Source: Actinomycetes bacterium (lineage in GTDB: Bacteria > Actinomycetota > Acidimicrobiia > Acidimicrobiales > Bog-793). Taken from it: a stretch of DNA of 6,052 nucleotides. Location: NCBI GenBank assembly GCA_021823365.1, contig JAKAOD010000208.1:1-6052 (forward strand). Direction: 5' to 3'. The notes beneath the pieces were generated by a model that saw only the letters and a program-made list of their open reading frames with translations, had not been told where the DNA came from and did not search any database. Made by a program: the position numbers and the translations under genes. Positions 5,653-6,052 of this stretch are shown here, piece after piece. Numbering within the stretch: position 1 is the first letter of the stretch; every line of letters begins with the position of its first letter.

Positions 5653-6052
5653 TCAGGGCGTGGTCGGTGGGCTGAGCTCGACGAACTGGGGTGGCTCGGA
5701 GAGCTTGAGGGCGCGCAGGATGGCGGCCTGCTGTGGGAGCGTGGCGGTGCGACGCCGGACGGTCCCGATCTCGCCGGTGAAGGTGCCAAGGTGCATACGG
5801 TCGAGCTGGTGGCGCAGGTTGCGCCAGGTGTCGTTGGTAGCCGTCTCGGCGAGGCGGATGAGCAGCAGGGCGAGCCAGCACAGCAAGACGTGGGCACGGA
5901 TGCGCCGCTCGAGGTGGTGATAGACGGGACGCAGGTCCAAGGTGGACTTCATGTCCCGCCATCCCCGTTCGACCTCGAGGAGCTGCTTGTAGGCGGGGGC
6001 GATGTGCTCAGCGGAGAGGGCGGCGTAGGAACAGAGAAGCAAGAACTTGCAG
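5653..6052 (-). CDS. IS1634-family transposase, C-terminal part (N-terminus beyond window)
   Basis: About 133 codons run from the window edge to TGA at 5653-5655; the TTG at 6042 is not a real start because the frame stays open to the edge. The region holds the end of the DDE catalytic domain. YKQLLEVERGWRDMK carries the IS4-superfamily Y-x2-R-x3-E-x6-K signature, with Leu in place of Arg, the catalytic Glu at 5968-5970 and the Lys at 5947-5949. It is followed by LDLRPVYHHLERRIRAHVLL and a hydrophobic helix, the usual end of IS1634 transposases. The C-terminus (LRALKLSEPPQFVEL) looks complete. The gene is opposite in direction to all others in the window. Whether the full copy is functional cannot be told from this part. 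Confidence 0.85.
   Translation of the reverse strand, partial: CKFLLLCSYAALSAEHIAPAYKQLLEVERGWRDMKSTLDLRPVYHHLERRIRAHVLLCWLALLLIRLAETATNDTWRNLRHQLDRMHLGTFTGEIGTVRRRTATLPQQAAILRALKLSEPPQFVELSPPTTP

Larger units (their letters stand above)
5541..6052 (-). mobile_element. IS1634-like (IS4 superfamily) insertion sequence, one end only
   Basis: The element begins where the ATPase homology stops and contains a minus-strand transposase whose C-terminus is at 5653. The 112 bases between about 5541 and 5652 are non-coding on the element's 3' side and should include its terminal inverted repeat. The repeat cannot be confirmed because the other end is outside the window. The exact edge is uncertain by a few bases around 5537-5545. 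Confidence 0.7.

Noticed and set aside
5147..5962. A 271-codon open frame on the minus strand spanning the ATPase and the IS end
   Set aside because: It crosses the junction of two elements and is Arg/Pro/Ala rich without motifs. The real minus-strand transposase is in another frame.
6039..6050. GCAAG-AA-CTTGC inverted repeat at the window end
   Set aside because: It falls within the open transposase frame, is only 5 bp per arm with a 2-base loop, and is likely a chance codon effect.

Overview
The window is high in G+C, with GTG starts and strong G/C third-position bias. Together with the gene families present this suggests an actinobacterium, though no housekeeping gene is present to place it more precisely. 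It holds no chromosomal core genes. It is a stack of three mobile elements, two of which have damaged the third.

Layer 1, the oldest element (positions 1 to about 5540), is a three-gene transposon on the + strand. It carries a DUF6431-type zinc/helix-turn-helix protein (5' end outside the window), a TniA/IS481-like DDE transposase with a Mu-type C-terminal domain, and an ExeA/TniB-like AAA ATPase. The stop and start codons of neighbouring genes overlap (TGATG at 502-506, GTGA at 5352-5355), so this was one translationally coupled operon.

Layer 2 (about 1272-4734, 3.46 kb) is a compact Tn554-family transposon inserted in the same orientation inside the DDE transposase gene. It carries the tyrosine recombinases TnpA (375 aa) and TnpB (638 aa) and the small TnpC (99 aa, DUF6262-like), joined by 4-nt GTGA and ATGA overlaps. 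There is no passenger gene. Its ends carry an imperfect inverted repeat, TTAACCGGCCAAT on the left and TTATCCGGCCAAT on the right (read inward), 12 of 13 identical. The two transposase halves (504-about 1274 and about 4732-5355) rejoin in frame into a protein of about 462 aa. The insertion falls between the second catalytic Asp and the catalytic Glu, so the split transposase cannot be active as it stands.

Layer 3 (about 5541 to beyond 6052) is the end of an IS1634/IS4-type insertion sequence whose transposase is on the minus strand. It cuts the AAA ATPase a few residues after its Walker A motif. The IS transposase N-terminus lies beyond the window.

The Tn554-like module shows all its catalytic residues and looks intact and possibly mobile. 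The host transposon has lost two of its three genes. I see no RNA gene, CRISPR array, defence gene or resistance gene. The main interest is the nested architecture, the short defined ends of the Tn554-like element, and its insertion into a conserved transposase motif that could serve as an attachment site.
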